64,000 bases of DNA from an uncultured Shewanella sp. (lineage in GTDB: Bacteria; Pseudomonadota; Gammaproteobacteria; Enterobacterales; Shewanellaceae). This document shows positions 16,061 through 25,433 of this stretch, piece by piece (positions within the stretch are counted from its first letter, which is position 1; the number at the start of each line of letters is the position of its first letter). The DNA lies in contig CANNEE010000002.1 of NCBI GenBank assembly GCA_947503555.1, positions 372,001-436,000 on the forward strand, in the 5' to 3' direction. A model generated the notes under the pieces. The model worked only from the letters and a program-made list of their open reading frames with translations. It did no database searches and had not been told where the DNA came from. The position numbers were made by a program, and so were the translations under genes.

Positions 16061-17362
16061 ATGTTTTTGTATTATCTTGACCTTGCATGGCGCAGCCTTA
16101 AAAAGACCCCGTTTCTATCGAGTTTGATGGTATTGGCTATCTCCATTGGTGTTGGTATTACGATTACCAGCTTGAACATCTATAAGATGGCATCGGTTAA
16201 CCCTGCTGGTGATCGCTCTGGTCAGCTCTATGCCGTGCAGCTTTGGAGCCAAGAGGAGAACTCTTGGGATGAGTTCAATGAGCAAATTACCTACCAAGAT
16301 GGCATTAACCTAAGAAAAAGTGATATTCCAGTAAGACATGCCATGTTGCTGAAAACCGGATTGGCGGTTCAAACCGATAACCCTGATTTTGCGCCTATTT
16401 TAGAAAGGGTGAGGGTCACCAATAGTGATTTCTTTAGCCTATTCGATATTAAATTCATACATGGTGGCGCTTGGGATAAGCGTGTTGATATCGACCCCGC
16501 CTATCAAGTGGTAATCAACCAAGACTTAAATCAGCAACTCTTTGGTGGTGAAAACAGTGTGGGTAAAAATGTCTACCTTAATCGTAAGCCCTATCAAGTG
16601 GTGGGAGTGATAGAGAACTGGAATCCAAGTCCTAAATATTATGATTTAAATAACGGTGCATTTCAGGACTCAGAACAGCTTTTCGTTCCTTTCTCTTTAG
16701 CGCCGATTGAAGAGTATCAAAGCTGGGGTAATAACCAGAGCTGGAAGCATGAAGATGTAAGCACTTACGCAGATCGTCTCGCTTCTGAGTATCACTGGAT
16801 CCAATATTGGGTGGAGCTTAAAGATGAGCAGCAATTCGCCCAGTATCAAACTTGGCTTGCAAGTTATATTGAGCAGCAAAAACAGTTGGGACGTTTTCAG
16901 TCATCTCAGGCCGCCGCTAGGCTAATGAATGTTGAGCAATGGCTGGTTGAAAACAAGGTGGTTGCCGAGGATAACAAGGTGCTCGTTGGCTTGAGCGTGC
17001 TGTTTCTAATGGTTTGTCTGGTTAATACCCTTGGACTATTGCTTGCTAAGTTTCTTAAACGTGCACCTGAGGTCGGTGTTAGACGCGCCATTGGTGCGAG
17101 TCGTGCCCATATTTTTTCTCAGCATATGGTGGAAGTGGGGTTAATCGGCTTTGCTGGCGGTATGTTAGGTCTGCTGTGGGCATGGGGCGCATTATCTAGC
17201 TTATCTACCAGGTTTGATTTAGAGGAGGCATTAACCCAGCTGGATATCAGTATGTGGATTATTGCTCCAAGCATTGCCATTTTAGCCGCTGTGTTAGCAG
17301 GCTTGTATCCAGCGTGGCGAGTGTGTGCTACTAACCCTGCTATCTATCTGAAAAGCCAATAA
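16061..17362 (+). CDS. ABC transporter permease, MacB/FtsX family (first)
   Basis: 433 residues from ATG 16061, GGAG at 16050-16053 just after the ATPase stop. A first membrane helix (about 18-40), a large periplasmic domain (about 45-285, MacB core type), and three C-terminal helices of the FtsX domain with the marker EVGVRRAIGASRAHIFSQ. Likely forms a heterodimer with the next permease. Confidence 0.9.
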   Translation: MFLYYLDLAWRSLKKTPFLSSLMVLAISIGVGITITSLNIYKMASVNPAGDRSGQLYAVQLWSQEENSWDEFNEQITYQDGINLRKSDIPVRHAMLLKTGLAVQTDNPDFAPILERVRVTNSDFFSLFDIKFIHGGAWDKRVDIDPAYQVVINQDLNQQLFGGENSVGKNVYLNRKPYQVVGVIENWNPSPKYYDLNNGAFQDSEQLFVPFSLAPIEEYQSWGNNQSWKHEDVSTYADRLASEYHWIQYWVELKDEQQFAQYQTWLASYIEQQKQLGRFQSSQAAARLMNVEQWLVENKVVAEDNKVLVGLSVLFLMVCLVNTLGLLLAKFLKRAPEVGVRRAIGASRAHIFSQHMVEVGLIGFAGGMLGLLWAWGALSSLSTRFDLEEALTQLDISMWIIAPSIAILAAVLAGLYPAWRVCATNPAIYLKSQ

Positions 17363-17376
17363 CAAGGATATTGACC

Positions 17377-18588
17377 ATGTTACAGATTAAACCTGTGTTA
17401 AGTACGCTAATGCGCAGTAAAAGTGGCCCTATCTTGCTGTTGTTACAGATTATTTTGTCAGTAGCTATTGTGGCGAATGCCAGCTTTATCATCAATGAAA
17501 GGTTAAGTTTGATGGGCCGTGAGTCGGGTGTGGCAGAAGAGGAAGTGTTTGACTTCACTGTCTACAACTTTGATTCAGAAGTGGATATGACGTCGCAAAC
17601 TGGCAAGGATTTGGAAATCATTCGCCGATTGCCGGGAGTCAAATCTGCCACCACATCGAGCATGACTCCGCTAAGTGGTGGAGGTTGGTCATCAAGCTTT
17701 ACCATGGGTACCAATGAAGAAGATGCTAAGAGCACACCTGGGGCTGCAGTGTATCTTGGTAATGAGCAGATGTTGGATACTCTGGGGGCTAAGTTAATTG
17801 AAGGGCGCAACTTCTATAAAGAAGAGGTGATGTACGATCTTAATAACCTTGATATGAAAGGGATCGTTTCTAAAGCCTTTGCTGATGATGTTTGGCCCGA
17901 TGAATCGCCTCTCGGCAAGGTGCTCTATTATGGCGACATAGGCGCTAGACCTATCACTATTGTCGGTGTGGTGGAGCGTTTGCAAGGAGCTTGGGTAAAC
18001 AGTAACCGATTAGAAAACGCGGTTATCGCCAGTGTGCAGCTGCAAGAACCTTTTGCAAGGTTTCTGGTTCGTGCCGACAAGTCGAGTATCAAGGCATTAA
18101 AGGAAGCGATTCCAAGTGCGCTACATAAAGATAATCTTAATCGTGTGGTGAGAGGCTTTACTACCATTAGTGAGCATAGAAAAGAGGTCTATCGAGATCA
18201 CGAGTTGATGGCGACCTTGCTCAGTATGATGGTGGTATTGCTACTGCTGATCACCTCTCTTGGGCTTGCCGGCATGGTGATGTTTAATATTCAGCGCCGT
18301 ACTAAGCAGATAGGAACCAGAAGGGCATTAGGCGCTCGCAAGCGTGATATTGTGAGTTTCTTCTTAGTCGAGAATTATCTTATCTGCCTATTTGGTGGTT
18401 TGGTTGGCGGCCTGTTAGCTATCTGGTTAGGTGGACAGTTGATGCGTCTCTATAGCTTGCCTATGTTGGAGTGGAGTTATCCTGTGATGACTGTAGTAGG
18501 GCTTATTTGCTTGACCACTTTGGCAGTAATTCTCCCTGCGAGAAAGGCGGCAAATATCTCGCCTGCTATCGCGACCCGTAGCGTGTAG
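17377..18588 (+). CDS. ABC transporter permease, MacB/FtsX family (second)
   Basis: 403 residues from ATG 17377 with AAGGA at 17364-17368. Same plan as the previous gene: N-terminal helix (about 17-38), periplasmic domain, FtsX helices with RTKQIGTRRALGARKRDIVSFF. The two permeases are clearly different in sequence, which points to a heterodimeric transporter. Last gene of the operon: a hairpin follows. Confidence 0.9.
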   Translation: MLQIKPVLSTLMRSKSGPILLLLQIILSVAIVANASFIINERLSLMGRESGVAEEEVFDFTVYNFDSEVDMTSQTGKDLEIIRRLPGVKSATTSSMTPLSGGGWSSSFTMGTNEEDAKSTPGAAVYLGNEQMLDTLGAKLIEGRNFYKEEVMYDLNNLDMKGIVSKAFADDVWPDESPLGKVLYYGDIGARPITIVGVVERLQGAWVNSNRLENAVIASVQLQEPFARFLVRADKSSIKALKEAIPSALHKDNLNRVVRGFTTISEHRKEVYRDHELMATLLSMMVVLLLLITSLGLAGMVMFNIQRRTKQIGTRRALGARKRDIVSFFLVENYLICLFGGLVGGLLAIWLGGQLMRLYSLPMLEWSYPVMTVVGLICLTTLAVILPARKAANISPAIATRSV

Positions 18589-18605
18589 TTGATATCGCAC
18601 TCAAG

Positions 18606-18640
18606 ACAGCAGCCCATGATGGCTGCTGTTCTTAATTTGA
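18606..18640 (+). terminator. terminator of the export operon
   Basis: ACAGCAGCC (18606-18614) pairs with GGCTGCTGT (18621-18629), 6-base loop, followed by TCTTAATTT. Lies 17 bases after the permease stop. Confidence 0.7.
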
Positions 18641-18721
18641 CATCTTGTTTTGGCTGAGCTTGATAATGTTCAAATGAGCTCAGTCTTGATTTAGCTTTGA
18701 TATGATTTTAGTGAAGTTCTA

Positions 18722-18985
18722 GGGGCTGTTGATCTTTGCTGATTAGTTTTTGCGCTCAGTCAATGACATTTTATCGCGGCGAACGAGGTGAAGCTTAGCA
18801 ATCTAAGTGAATACTCGTTCAACAATGAGAAAATGTCATTGAATTGCGCCCGAAGGGCAGCGTTTACAGCGTACTTCTACTGCGTTATCGCTTAATTATG
18901 TAGAATCACTACACAGCACAAGCTCTACCTTGTTTAAGCATGCTGTAAATTGCTGCAAAAACAACCTTGAAAGATCAACAGCTCC
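18722..18985 (-). mobile_element. 264-bp MITE-like repeat, copy B (inverted), flanked by TA
   Basis: GGGGCTGTTGATCTTT at the left end and AAAGATCAACAGCTCC at the right, with TA at 18720-18721 and 18986-18987. The body carries nested inverted repeats (GAACGAGG/CTCGTTC, CTTAGATTGC-type, GCGTTTACAGCG pair). It separates the export operon from its regulator, ending 41 bases before the regulator start, so the regulator's promoter must lie in or next to it. Confidence 0.88.
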
Positions 18986-19026
18986 TAAAGTAAGTTAGCT
19001 TTATTAGCATAAAGGATTTAACCAGT

Positions 19027-20577
19027 TTGAACTCTGATACCGTACTGATTGTGGATGATAACCAAGCTATCTGTAACGCTTTGGCCCTAATGTTAGAAAT
19101 TCATGGCTATCAGACCATTAGCTGTATTAGTGCCCAGCAAGCGGTAGCCGTTGTGGCTAATCAAGATATTAGCCTAGTGATTCAGGATATGAATTTCACC
19201 CAAGACACCACTTCGGGTGATGAAGGGCGAGCCCTGTTTTATCAACTGCGACAGCTAAAACCCCAACTTCCTATTATTTTGCTAACTGCTTGGACTCAGC
19301 TTGAGATGGCGGTGGAGCTAGTTAAAGAGGGAAGCGCCGATTACATGGGTAAGCCATGGGATGATGCTAAATTGCTGACCAGTGTCAATAACTTGATTGA
19401 GCTCAATCGGCTCGCTAAGGCTAACCAAGCCTTAACGGCAACCAATGAAAAGTTAGAAAAGGTACATCAAGAGCGAATGGCTGCCTTTGAGGGGCAAGAC
19501 CTTTGTGGCCTAGTTTTTGGTAGCGTGGCGATGCAGCGCTGTGTGGATCTGACATTGCAGCTGGCTAAGTCCGATGTCTCTGTACTCATTACCGGTCCTA
19601 ATGGAGCGGGTAAAGATAAGCTTGCCGATATTCTCCACGCCAATTCCCATTTACGGGATAAACCTCTAGTTAAGGTGAATGTAGGGGCCTTACCCATAGA
19701 GCTGCTAGAAGCCGAACTCTTTGGCGCAGAAGCGGGGGCTTTTACTGGGGCAACTAAGGCTAGAATAGGTCGTTTTGAGGCGGCTGATGGCGGCACTCTG
19801 TTTTTAGATGAAATTGGTAACCTGCCTTTATCGGGTCAGGTAAAACTATTAAGAGTGTTGCAAACAGGCGAGTTTGAGCGACTTGGCAGCCATCAAACTC
19901 GCAAAGTGAATGTGCGAGTGATCAGTGCGACCAATGCCGATCTAGCCAAGGATATTGCCAGTGGTCATTTTCGTGAGGATCTGTTTTACCGTTTAAATGT
20001 TGTAAGTTTATCTCTGCCGCCCTTGTGTGACAGAGCCGATGACATTCTACCTTTGGTAGAACATTTTATTGGCCCTGATTTCAGCCTTAGTCAAGATTGT
20101 GCTCAAGTGCTGAGAATGCAGGAGTGGCCTGGTAATGTGCGGCAGTTAGAAAATGCCTGTAAGCGCGCCGTATTGCTGGCAAAATCCGCTGAGCTTAATG
20201 CAGAGGACTTTGGAATCCTTGCAGATGCGTTAACGGCGCAGCATGGACTAAACCAGAAAACCCAAGCTAGATCTCAGACGATAATCGAGCCAAGCATACT
20301 TAATGATACCTCTGGCTCAGAAAGCGCTACGCCTGAAAGCACTAAGTTTGAGAGCACTAACTCAGAAAGTCTTAGAACTGAAAATATTAGCTCAGAAACT
20401 GTCAATTCTAAGCCCAAAGCGAATGCGCCTAAAGAGCAACTTACTGAGCCAGAACGGGAAGATATTATTGCTGCGCTCAAATTGCATAAGGGTGTGATAG
20501 CAAGAGTGGCCAAGTCGTTGGGATTGAGTCGTCAGGCGCTATATCGACGCATGGAAAAGTTTGGTATTGAGAAATAG
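19027..20577 (+). CDS. sigma-54-dependent response regulator, NtrC family
   Basis: 516 residues from TTG 19027 (AAAGGA at 19011-19016). Receiver domain 1-125 with VLIVDDN, the acceptor Asp in VIQDMNF and Lys in MGKPWD. AAA+ domain about 155-395 with GPNGAGKD Walker A, the sigma-54-contacting GAFTGA loop and FLDEIGN Walker B. A serine/glutamate/threonine-rich linker (about 420-465, repeats like SES, PES, FES) leads to a Fis-type HTH (VAKSLGLSRQALYRRMEKFG). Predicted to bind the GCGGACAC sites before the export operon and switch on its sigma-54 promoter. Confidence 0.92.
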   Translation: MNSDTVLIVDDNQAICNALALMLEIHGYQTISCISAQQAVAVVANQDISLVIQDMNFTQDTTSGDEGRALFYQLRQLKPQLPIILLTAWTQLEMAVELVKEGSADYMGKPWDDAKLLTSVNNLIELNRLAKANQALTATNEKLEKVHQERMAAFEGQDLCGLVFGSVAMQRCVDLTLQLAKSDVSVLITGPNGAGKDKLADILHANSHLRDKPLVKVNVGALPIELLEAELFGAEAGAFTGATKARIGRFEAADGGTLFLDEIGNLPLSGQVKLLRVLQTGEFERLGSHQTRKVNVRVISATNADLAKDIASGHFREDLFYRLNVVSLSLPPLCDRADDILPLVEHFIGPDFSLSQDCAQVLRMQEWPGNVRQLENACKRAVLLAKSAELNAEDFGILADALTAQHGLNQKTQARSQTIIEPSILNDTSGSESATPESTKFESTNSESLRTENISSETVNSKPKANAPKEQLTEPEREDIIAALKLHKGVIARVAKSLGLSRQALYRRMEKFGIEK

Positions 20578-20604
20578 CAAGGCAAATAGCTAGGGAAGTT
20601 TGAA

Positions 20605-22191
20605 ATGGCGTTAAGTTTACGCAATAAGCTAGTTTTAGGGGCAATGACTTCGACGCTTATCGGTATGTTATTCCTCTATGGTATTCTGTCTTGGCTATTG
20701 GACTCAAATTCAAACGCCTTGTCTCCAAGCTCTGAGCTGGCGCCAGCTCAGGTCGCATCACAGCCACAGCAGATACCTGAGCCATTGGCACCTTCTCTAC
20801 CATCGTCTCCTGCTAATAACAGACCAAGTGACAGCCCAGTTGAGAGACCCGTTGAAAGCCCTGTTCAGGAAACGCCGAATAGCGGTGATGCTAGCGTAAG
20901 TGGCGATTTAGCAGATATAAAACCGCTTACTCCCCTCGAGCAGCTTAATCGATACTTTGTGTTGGCGCTGATAGTGAGCCTGCTATTGGCCTATGGCTTG
21001 AGTCACTTTTTAACTCGTCATTTAGGCCGCAGTTTGCAGGCGCTAGAGTTGGGCCTGCTTAATTTCAAAGACAATGACTTTAGTATCAATATTCCCGTTG
21101 AAGGAGATAGTCAGTTAAGAGCCCTTGGAGAGTTGTTTAACGATTCGGCCAGTGAACTTAGGCGTGAGCGCCAATATATTTATCAGCGAGAGTTGTTGCT
21201 CGATAAGGTGATTCAAAGCTCGCCTAATATCATGCTACTGCTCGATGATAATCAGCGTATTCTTTATGCCAATGATGCGGCGAGGCATATGTTTAATCAA
21301 GGAGTAAAGTTAGATGGCCTGCTCTTGCCCTCTTTATTCGATGAATTGCCGCTTGGGTTAGTCCAAGCCCTAAAACAGCCTAAGGATGGTCTGTTTTCTC
21401 TCGGTGAAGAGGAAGTTGAAACCTGGCATCTCTCCCGCGGACGGTTTTTATTAAATGGTCAATTTCATCATCTATTACTGCTCAAGCAGATGACGCGAGA
21501 GTTAAACCGCCAAGAGGTGGCGGTATGGAAGAAGGTGATTAGAATTATCAGCCATGAGCTGAATAACTCTGTGGCACCAATTTCGTCCATGGTCAATTCG
21601 GGTAGAATGCTGACTCAGGATCTACAGGATCCTAAGCTGACTATGATTTTCGATACCATAGAAGATAGAACCCGTCATCTAAGCCAGTTTATCGTTGATT
21701 ATGCCCGCTTTGCTAAGCTGCCACAGCCCAATAAGATTGAGGTTAATTGGCATAAACTCACTGAGCAGCTCGCTCAGCATTACAGCTTTACCTTGATTGG
21801 GGAGCTGCCTAAAGCCCAAGGTTTCTTCGACTTAACTCAGATGGAACAAGTCTTGATTAACCTGCTTAAGAACGCCCATGAATCAGGCTCTGACGCCTGT
21901 GATATTAGCCTGTCTATTTCCCAAACCTACTCGCCAGTTGAAGGTCGTAATCAGCTGATGCTCAATCGCGACGATCTGGGGCATAGTATTCAAATTAGCG
22001 ATGGTGGTAGTGGTATGTCTCCTGAGGTGCTAGAGCAGGCTCTGTTGCCTTTTTATTCTACTAAGCAGTCTGGTACAGGGTTAGGCTTGCCTTTGTGTCG
22101 CGAGATTATCGAAGCCCATGATGGGTGTATTAGTCTACACAATAGGCAAGAGGGCGGCTTAACTGTCAGCCTGTGGTTGCCGATGAAGTAA
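20605..22191 (+). CDS. sensor histidine kinase with a Pro/Ser-rich periplasmic loop
   Basis: 528 residues, 27 bases after the regulator. Helices about 8-33 and 113-134 bracket a periplasmic stretch that is unusually rich in P, S, E and A (for example PEPLAPSLPSSPANN) and lacks a folded-domain look. HAMP-like and PAS regions follow. H-box RIISHELNNSVAPIS, N-box LINLLKNAHESG, G1 ISDGGSGM and G2 GTGLGLPL are complete. It should phosphorylate the adjacent regulator. What it senses is unclear; the loop may sense the membrane itself or a partner protein. Confidence 0.92.
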   Translation: MALSLRNKLVLGAMTSTLIGMLFLYGILSWLLDSNSNALSPSSELAPAQVASQPQQIPEPLAPSLPSSPANNRPSDSPVERPVESPVQETPNSGDASVSGDLADIKPLTPLEQLNRYFVLALIVSLLLAYGLSHFLTRHLGRSLQALELGLLNFKDNDFSINIPVEGDSQLRALGELFNDSASELRRERQYIYQRELLLDKVIQSSPNIMLLLDDNQRILYANDAARHMFNQGVKLDGLLLPSLFDELPLGLVQALKQPKDGLFSLGEEEVETWHLSRGRFLLNGQFHHLLLLKQMTRELNRQEVAVWKKVIRIISHELNNSVAPISSMVNSGRMLTQDLQDPKLTMIFDTIEDRTRHLSQFIVDYARFAKLPQPNKIEVNWHKLTEQLAQHYSFTLIGELPKAQGFFDLTQMEQVLINLLKNAHESGSDACDISLSISQTYSPVEGRNQLMLNRDDLGHSIQISDGGSGMSPEVLEQALLPFYSTKQSGTGLGLPLCREIIEAHDGCISLHNRQEGGLTVSLWLPMK

Positions 22192-22196
22192 CAAGA

Positions 22197-22220
22197 CTCA
22201 AGCTATGGGAATAGCTTGAG
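22197..22220. terminator. hairpin between convergent genes
   Basis: CTCAAGCTAT / ATAGCTTGAG with a GGGA loop, directly after the histidine kinase stop and 16 bases from the cytochrome stop. Likely a shared terminator; the T stretch is weak on both sides. Confidence 0.6.
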
Positions 22221-22235
22221 CCTTAGTATTTAGGT

Positions 22236-23480
22236 TTATTGTTTCGCTTGCTTACCATGCATGGCTCGCATCTCTTTGGCTTTTTCTTTGATCTCTTGTA
22301 GATCCCTTACCATTTCACTCCAGCCATACCAAAGGGCATAGTCTGGGTTTGCGTGGAACGCTCCTTGGAAACCGCGCATTCTGTGCTTAAGGTGCATCTC
22401 AAACAACTTTTGCTCTATGCTGGTGGGCGCATCTTGGAAGGTTAATAGATCTGGGAAGGCATAGGCATAGCCTTCAGGTTTAGTAATCACACCATCTTGA
22501 TAGAGAGAGGCGATAATACGAATTGCTTGAGCCAGTAGATGGTCAAGATCCCGTATCAGTTTATCGGCATTGTCTAGCTCATTTTTGGCGAAGTTCTTCG
22601 AGTGGCATTCGCTGCACACTTGAATCATTTTATTACGCTCTTTATCAAATGACGCTTGATCTAACCTTGCTACATCGGCGGCTTTCACCACATCGAGTCG
22701 AGCTGTCGGCTTACCATTGGGATCTAATACACCAAGAGCCTGAAGAATCGTGATTTGGTCTGCTTTCCACTGTGGGTCGTCTTCAGGGAGTGGTAGTCTG
22801 ACGGCCAAGAAGCCCCAAGCCGTGCGAACTTCATGATTGCCATCAACCATATGACAGGTTTGGCAGGTGGGGGCAGGTGTGTCTGCTGGCAAGGTACCAT
22901 TTTGTTTTAACAGATATCTCACCCCATGTTTGGATGAGGACCACATCTCCCACTGGGGATGATCAAAGCCCATATGACAGGTTTGACAGGCTTGTGGTTG
23001 TTGCGCTTCTTTAACCGAGAAGGTGTGACGTGTATGGCAAGCATCACAGGATGCATGTCCAAACTTACTGCCCATCTCCTTGAGTTTACTGATCTCTTCT
23101 TCGGTTTTTAGCCCGAGTTTATGACATCCGGTACAACCTTTCATGCCTTGGTTGAGTGCCATAGGTTGAGCATGGGTGGTTGGCATGGCATTCACAGCAG
23201 CCCAAGCCATAGCATGCTTACCTTTGGCAAACTCTTCGAGTCTGTCACCATGGCAGGCACCACAGGTATCGGCGGTAACGGTTTCTAGCTGATTAACATC
23301 ATCAGCATTTTTATGTTCGCCATGGCAGGTATCACAGCTAACATCGTTATTACTGTGTTTACTCAGTTGCCAGTCTTTGACCGCATTAGGAGTGACCTTT
23401 TGATGGCAGGAAACACAGTCATCGGCAGCATAACTAAGCGTGCTTATCATCAGTAGCAGTAGAGGTAGTAAGCGTTCCAT
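22236..23480 (-). CDS. octaheme c-type cytochrome, hydroxylamine oxidoreductase-like
   Basis: 414 residues from ATG 23480 (AAGGTGGA upstream). A signal peptide (MERLLPLLLLMISTLSYA) precedes eight CxxCH haem sites: CVSCH, CDTCH, CGACH, CTGCH, CDACH, CQTCH, CQTCH, CSECH. The haem order and the helical C-terminal part with GAFHANPDYALWYGWSEMV resemble the octaheme hydroxylamine oxidoreductase family, which includes reductive members that act on nitrite or hydroxylamine. It is periplasmic. No partner gene (quinol dehydrogenase, NapC-like) adjoins. Whether the crosslinking Tyr of true oxidases is present cannot be decided by eye. Confidence 0.85.
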   Translation of the reverse strand: MERLLPLLLLMISTLSYAADDCVSCHQKVTPNAVKDWQLSKHSNNDVSCDTCHGEHKNADDVNQLETVTADTCGACHGDRLEEFAKGKHAMAWAAVNAMPTTHAQPMALNQGMKGCTGCHKLGLKTEEEISKLKEMGSKFGHASCDACHTRHTFSVKEAQQPQACQTCHMGFDHPQWEMWSSSKHGVRYLLKQNGTLPADTPAPTCQTCHMVDGNHEVRTAWGFLAVRLPLPEDDPQWKADQITILQALGVLDPNGKPTARLDVVKAADVARLDQASFDKERNKMIQVCSECHSKNFAKNELDNADKLIRDLDHLLAQAIRIIASLYQDGVITKPEGYAYAFPDLLTFQDAPTSIEQKLFEMHLKHRMRGFQGAFHANPDYALWYGWSEMVRDLQEIKEKAKEMRAMHGKQAKQ

Positions 23481-23799
23481 TGGTATATCCACCTTATTTT
23501 TATGGTTATTAGCTTTGAAAGTATAGTCGGCTCTAGCGTGCTCGCCACTTGTGATCTTGGTGTAAAAGGATAAAGAGCAGAGTTGTTTCTTTTCTCCTTA
23601 AATCAGAGATATCGCTTTATAGCCGCTGCAGGTTAAATTGTTTGCTTGTATCTAGAATAAGGGGTTGGTAATTTGAGTAACATTACAAAGCAATAGCTAT
23701 TACCAGATAGTGATGAGTGCTTAATAAGCTTTATTGATAATAGCGAAGTTAAGAGCTCGTTTTGAGGAAGGTTAGTCTCAAATTATTCAAGGATGAGTC
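23481..23799. other. divergent promoter interval
   Basis: 319 bases between the cytochrome and nitronate monooxygenase starts. A TATACT box is seen on the minus strand near 23520, a plausible -10 for the cytochrome gene. No clear FNR or CRP palindrome, repeat or small gene is visible. Confidence 0.4.
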
Positions 23800-24843
23800 A
23801 TGACAATTCAATCGCTACTTAAGATTAAGTCGCCCATCATTCAAGCGCCTATGGCTGGAGTACAAGACTACAAGTTGGCTTTAGCTGTCGATAAAGCGGG
23901 GGGGTTAGGCTCGATTCCCTGCGGTATGTTAACTCCAGAGCAAGTTGTAGAGCAGATTGAGGGCTTTACCAGTATCAGTGGCAGTCCCTATAACCTTAAT
24001 TTCTTCTGCCACCCTATGCCAAAGATGAATGAAGTGGCTATGGCATCATGGCTTGCTAAGCTGCAGCCGTATTATCAAGAGTTTAAGCTAAATGCGAAGC
24101 TGGATATGGCAGGGTTAAGAAGACCATTTGATCTAGCTATGCTCAATGCCATTGCTCCCTATCAGCCGCCGATTATTAGCTTTCACTTTGGTTTGCCACA
24201 AGAGCCACTGATAAACCGAATCAAGTCATGGGGAGCCAAAATATTAGCCACGGCAACAACCTTGGAAGAGGGACTCTGGCTAGAGCAGCGTGGAGTGGAT
24301 GTGGTTATCGCTCAAGGGATTGAAGCGGGTGGTCATAGGGGCATATTCTTAAGCCAAGAGTTATCGTCGCAAACGAGCACTCTTGAACTGGTGAGTGAAC
24401 TCAGTACGCATCTTAGTGTGCCTATTGTCGGAGCGGGTGGTATAGCGACAAATGATGATATTAAGCTGATATTGGGAAGTGGCGGTGCTGGTGTGCAGTT
24501 AGGTACTGCGTATCTGCTCAGTGATGAAGTCAACATTACCAGTGTGCATCGCCAAGCATTGATGGATAACAGCCAATCGACACAAGTGACAAACCTGTTT
24601 TCTGGTCGGCCAGCAAGAGGGGTAGTGAATCGTTTAATGAAAGAGTTAGGAGCGATAAACTCATCTGTTCCCGATTTTCCCTATGCTGCTTGTGCCCTTA
24701 ATCCATTAAAGGCTAAAGCTCAGAGTTTGGGAGTAAGTGATTTTACTCCCCTGTGGGCAGGGGAGAAATATCATTTAGCGCAAAGTATATCGGCAACTTG
24801 TATCACCCGCGAATTTGCTGAAGTTACTGTATCAAATAGCTAA
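23800..24843 (+). CDS. nitronate monooxygenase family flavoprotein
   Basis: 347 residues, ATG with AAGGATGAG upstream. TIM-barrel FMN enzyme of the NPD/nitronate monooxygenase family: PIIQAPMAGV start, GGLGSIP, AQGIEAGGHRG (the class I motif with catalytic His) and VGAGGIATNDDI plus GAGVQLGTAYL for FMN phosphate. It oxidises toxic nitronates (such as propionate-3-nitronate) to the oxo acid and nitrite. Convergent with, and overlapping by 12 bases, the tetR gene. Confidence 0.9.
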   Translation: MTIQSLLKIKSPIIQAPMAGVQDYKLALAVDKAGGLGSIPCGMLTPEQVVEQIEGFTSISGSPYNLNFFCHPMPKMNEVAMASWLAKLQPYYQEFKLNAKLDMAGLRRPFDLAMLNAIAPYQPPIISFHFGLPQEPLINRIKSWGAKILATATTLEEGLWLEQRGVDVVIAQGIEAGGHRGIFLSQELSSQTSTLELVSELSTHLSVPIVGAGGIATNDDIKLILGSGGAGVQLGTAYLLSDEVNITSVHRQALMDNSQSTQVTNLFSGRPARGVVNRLMKELGAINSSVPDFPYAACALNPLKAKAQSLGVSDFTPLWAGEKYHLAQSISATCITREFAEVTVSNS

Positions 24844-25416
24844 TGCTTTCCAGAACATAGAGAAGCTGGCTTCTCTATGTTGCTCATCTTGCCATAGCTC
24901 AGGGTGATCGATAAAAAATCGACTCGCCGCCAAGTATTGCCCATGACAGATCTCCAGCATCAAAGCTTCTGGATAGTCGGCGAGCAGGCCTTGCTGTTTA
25001 CCGAGCCTCAACATCTTGCTAATAAAGCCAAGAATGCTGTTCATCGCTTCTTCTCTAATCTCTACCGATATGGTGGGTGACATAGAATATTGCTGAAAAA
25101 AACTCTCTTTATTAGGGTTGTTGATCCCCCAATCAATGGCCGCAAACCAGATATTTCTAGCATTGGTCTGTAGTGAGTCATCCTTTGATAAATGCTGCTT
25201 AAGATGATCTGCAAATTCATGCTTAGTATCCAAAAACAGCTTGGTCATTAGCGCTTCTTTCGAAGGGAAATGATGAAACAGTGTGCCTGTTGCCACTCCA
25301 GCCTGACTGGCTATGGAGGCTGTCGAAGTGGCATAAAAGCCCTGATTGACAAAGAGTGTCAGGGCCGTATTCATGATGGCTTGTTTCTTAGAGATGTTTT
25401 CCATAGGGTTGTCCAT
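24832..25416 (-). CDS. TetR-family regulator
   Basis: 194 residues, ATG with AGAGGA upstream. N-terminal HTH: ALTLFVNQGFYATSTASIASQAGVATGTLFHHFPSKEALMTKLF, typical of TetR/AcrR. The C-terminal ligand domain is unassigned. It lies 18 bases downstream of the aldehyde dehydrogenase gene in the same direction, so it is probably co-transcribed with it and controls that promoter in return. Its 3' end overlaps the convergent monooxygenase gene. Confidence 0.9.
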   Translation of the reverse strand: MDNPMENISKKQAIMNTALTLFVNQGFYATSTASIASQAGVATGTLFHHFPSKEALMTKLFLDTKHEFADHLKQHLSKDDSLQTNARNIWFAAIDWGINNPNKESFFQQYSMSPTISVEIREEAMNSILGFISKMLRLGKQQGLLADYPEALMLEICHGQYLAASRFFIDHPELWQDEQHREASFSMFWKALAI

Positions 25417-25433
25417 AATTAGGGTCCTCTATG

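Noticed and set aside
19600-19625. Walker A of the response regulator (GPNGAGKD) suspected as defective
   Set aside because: NtrC-family proteins normally have GESGTGKE here, so an acidic residue after Lys is usual.
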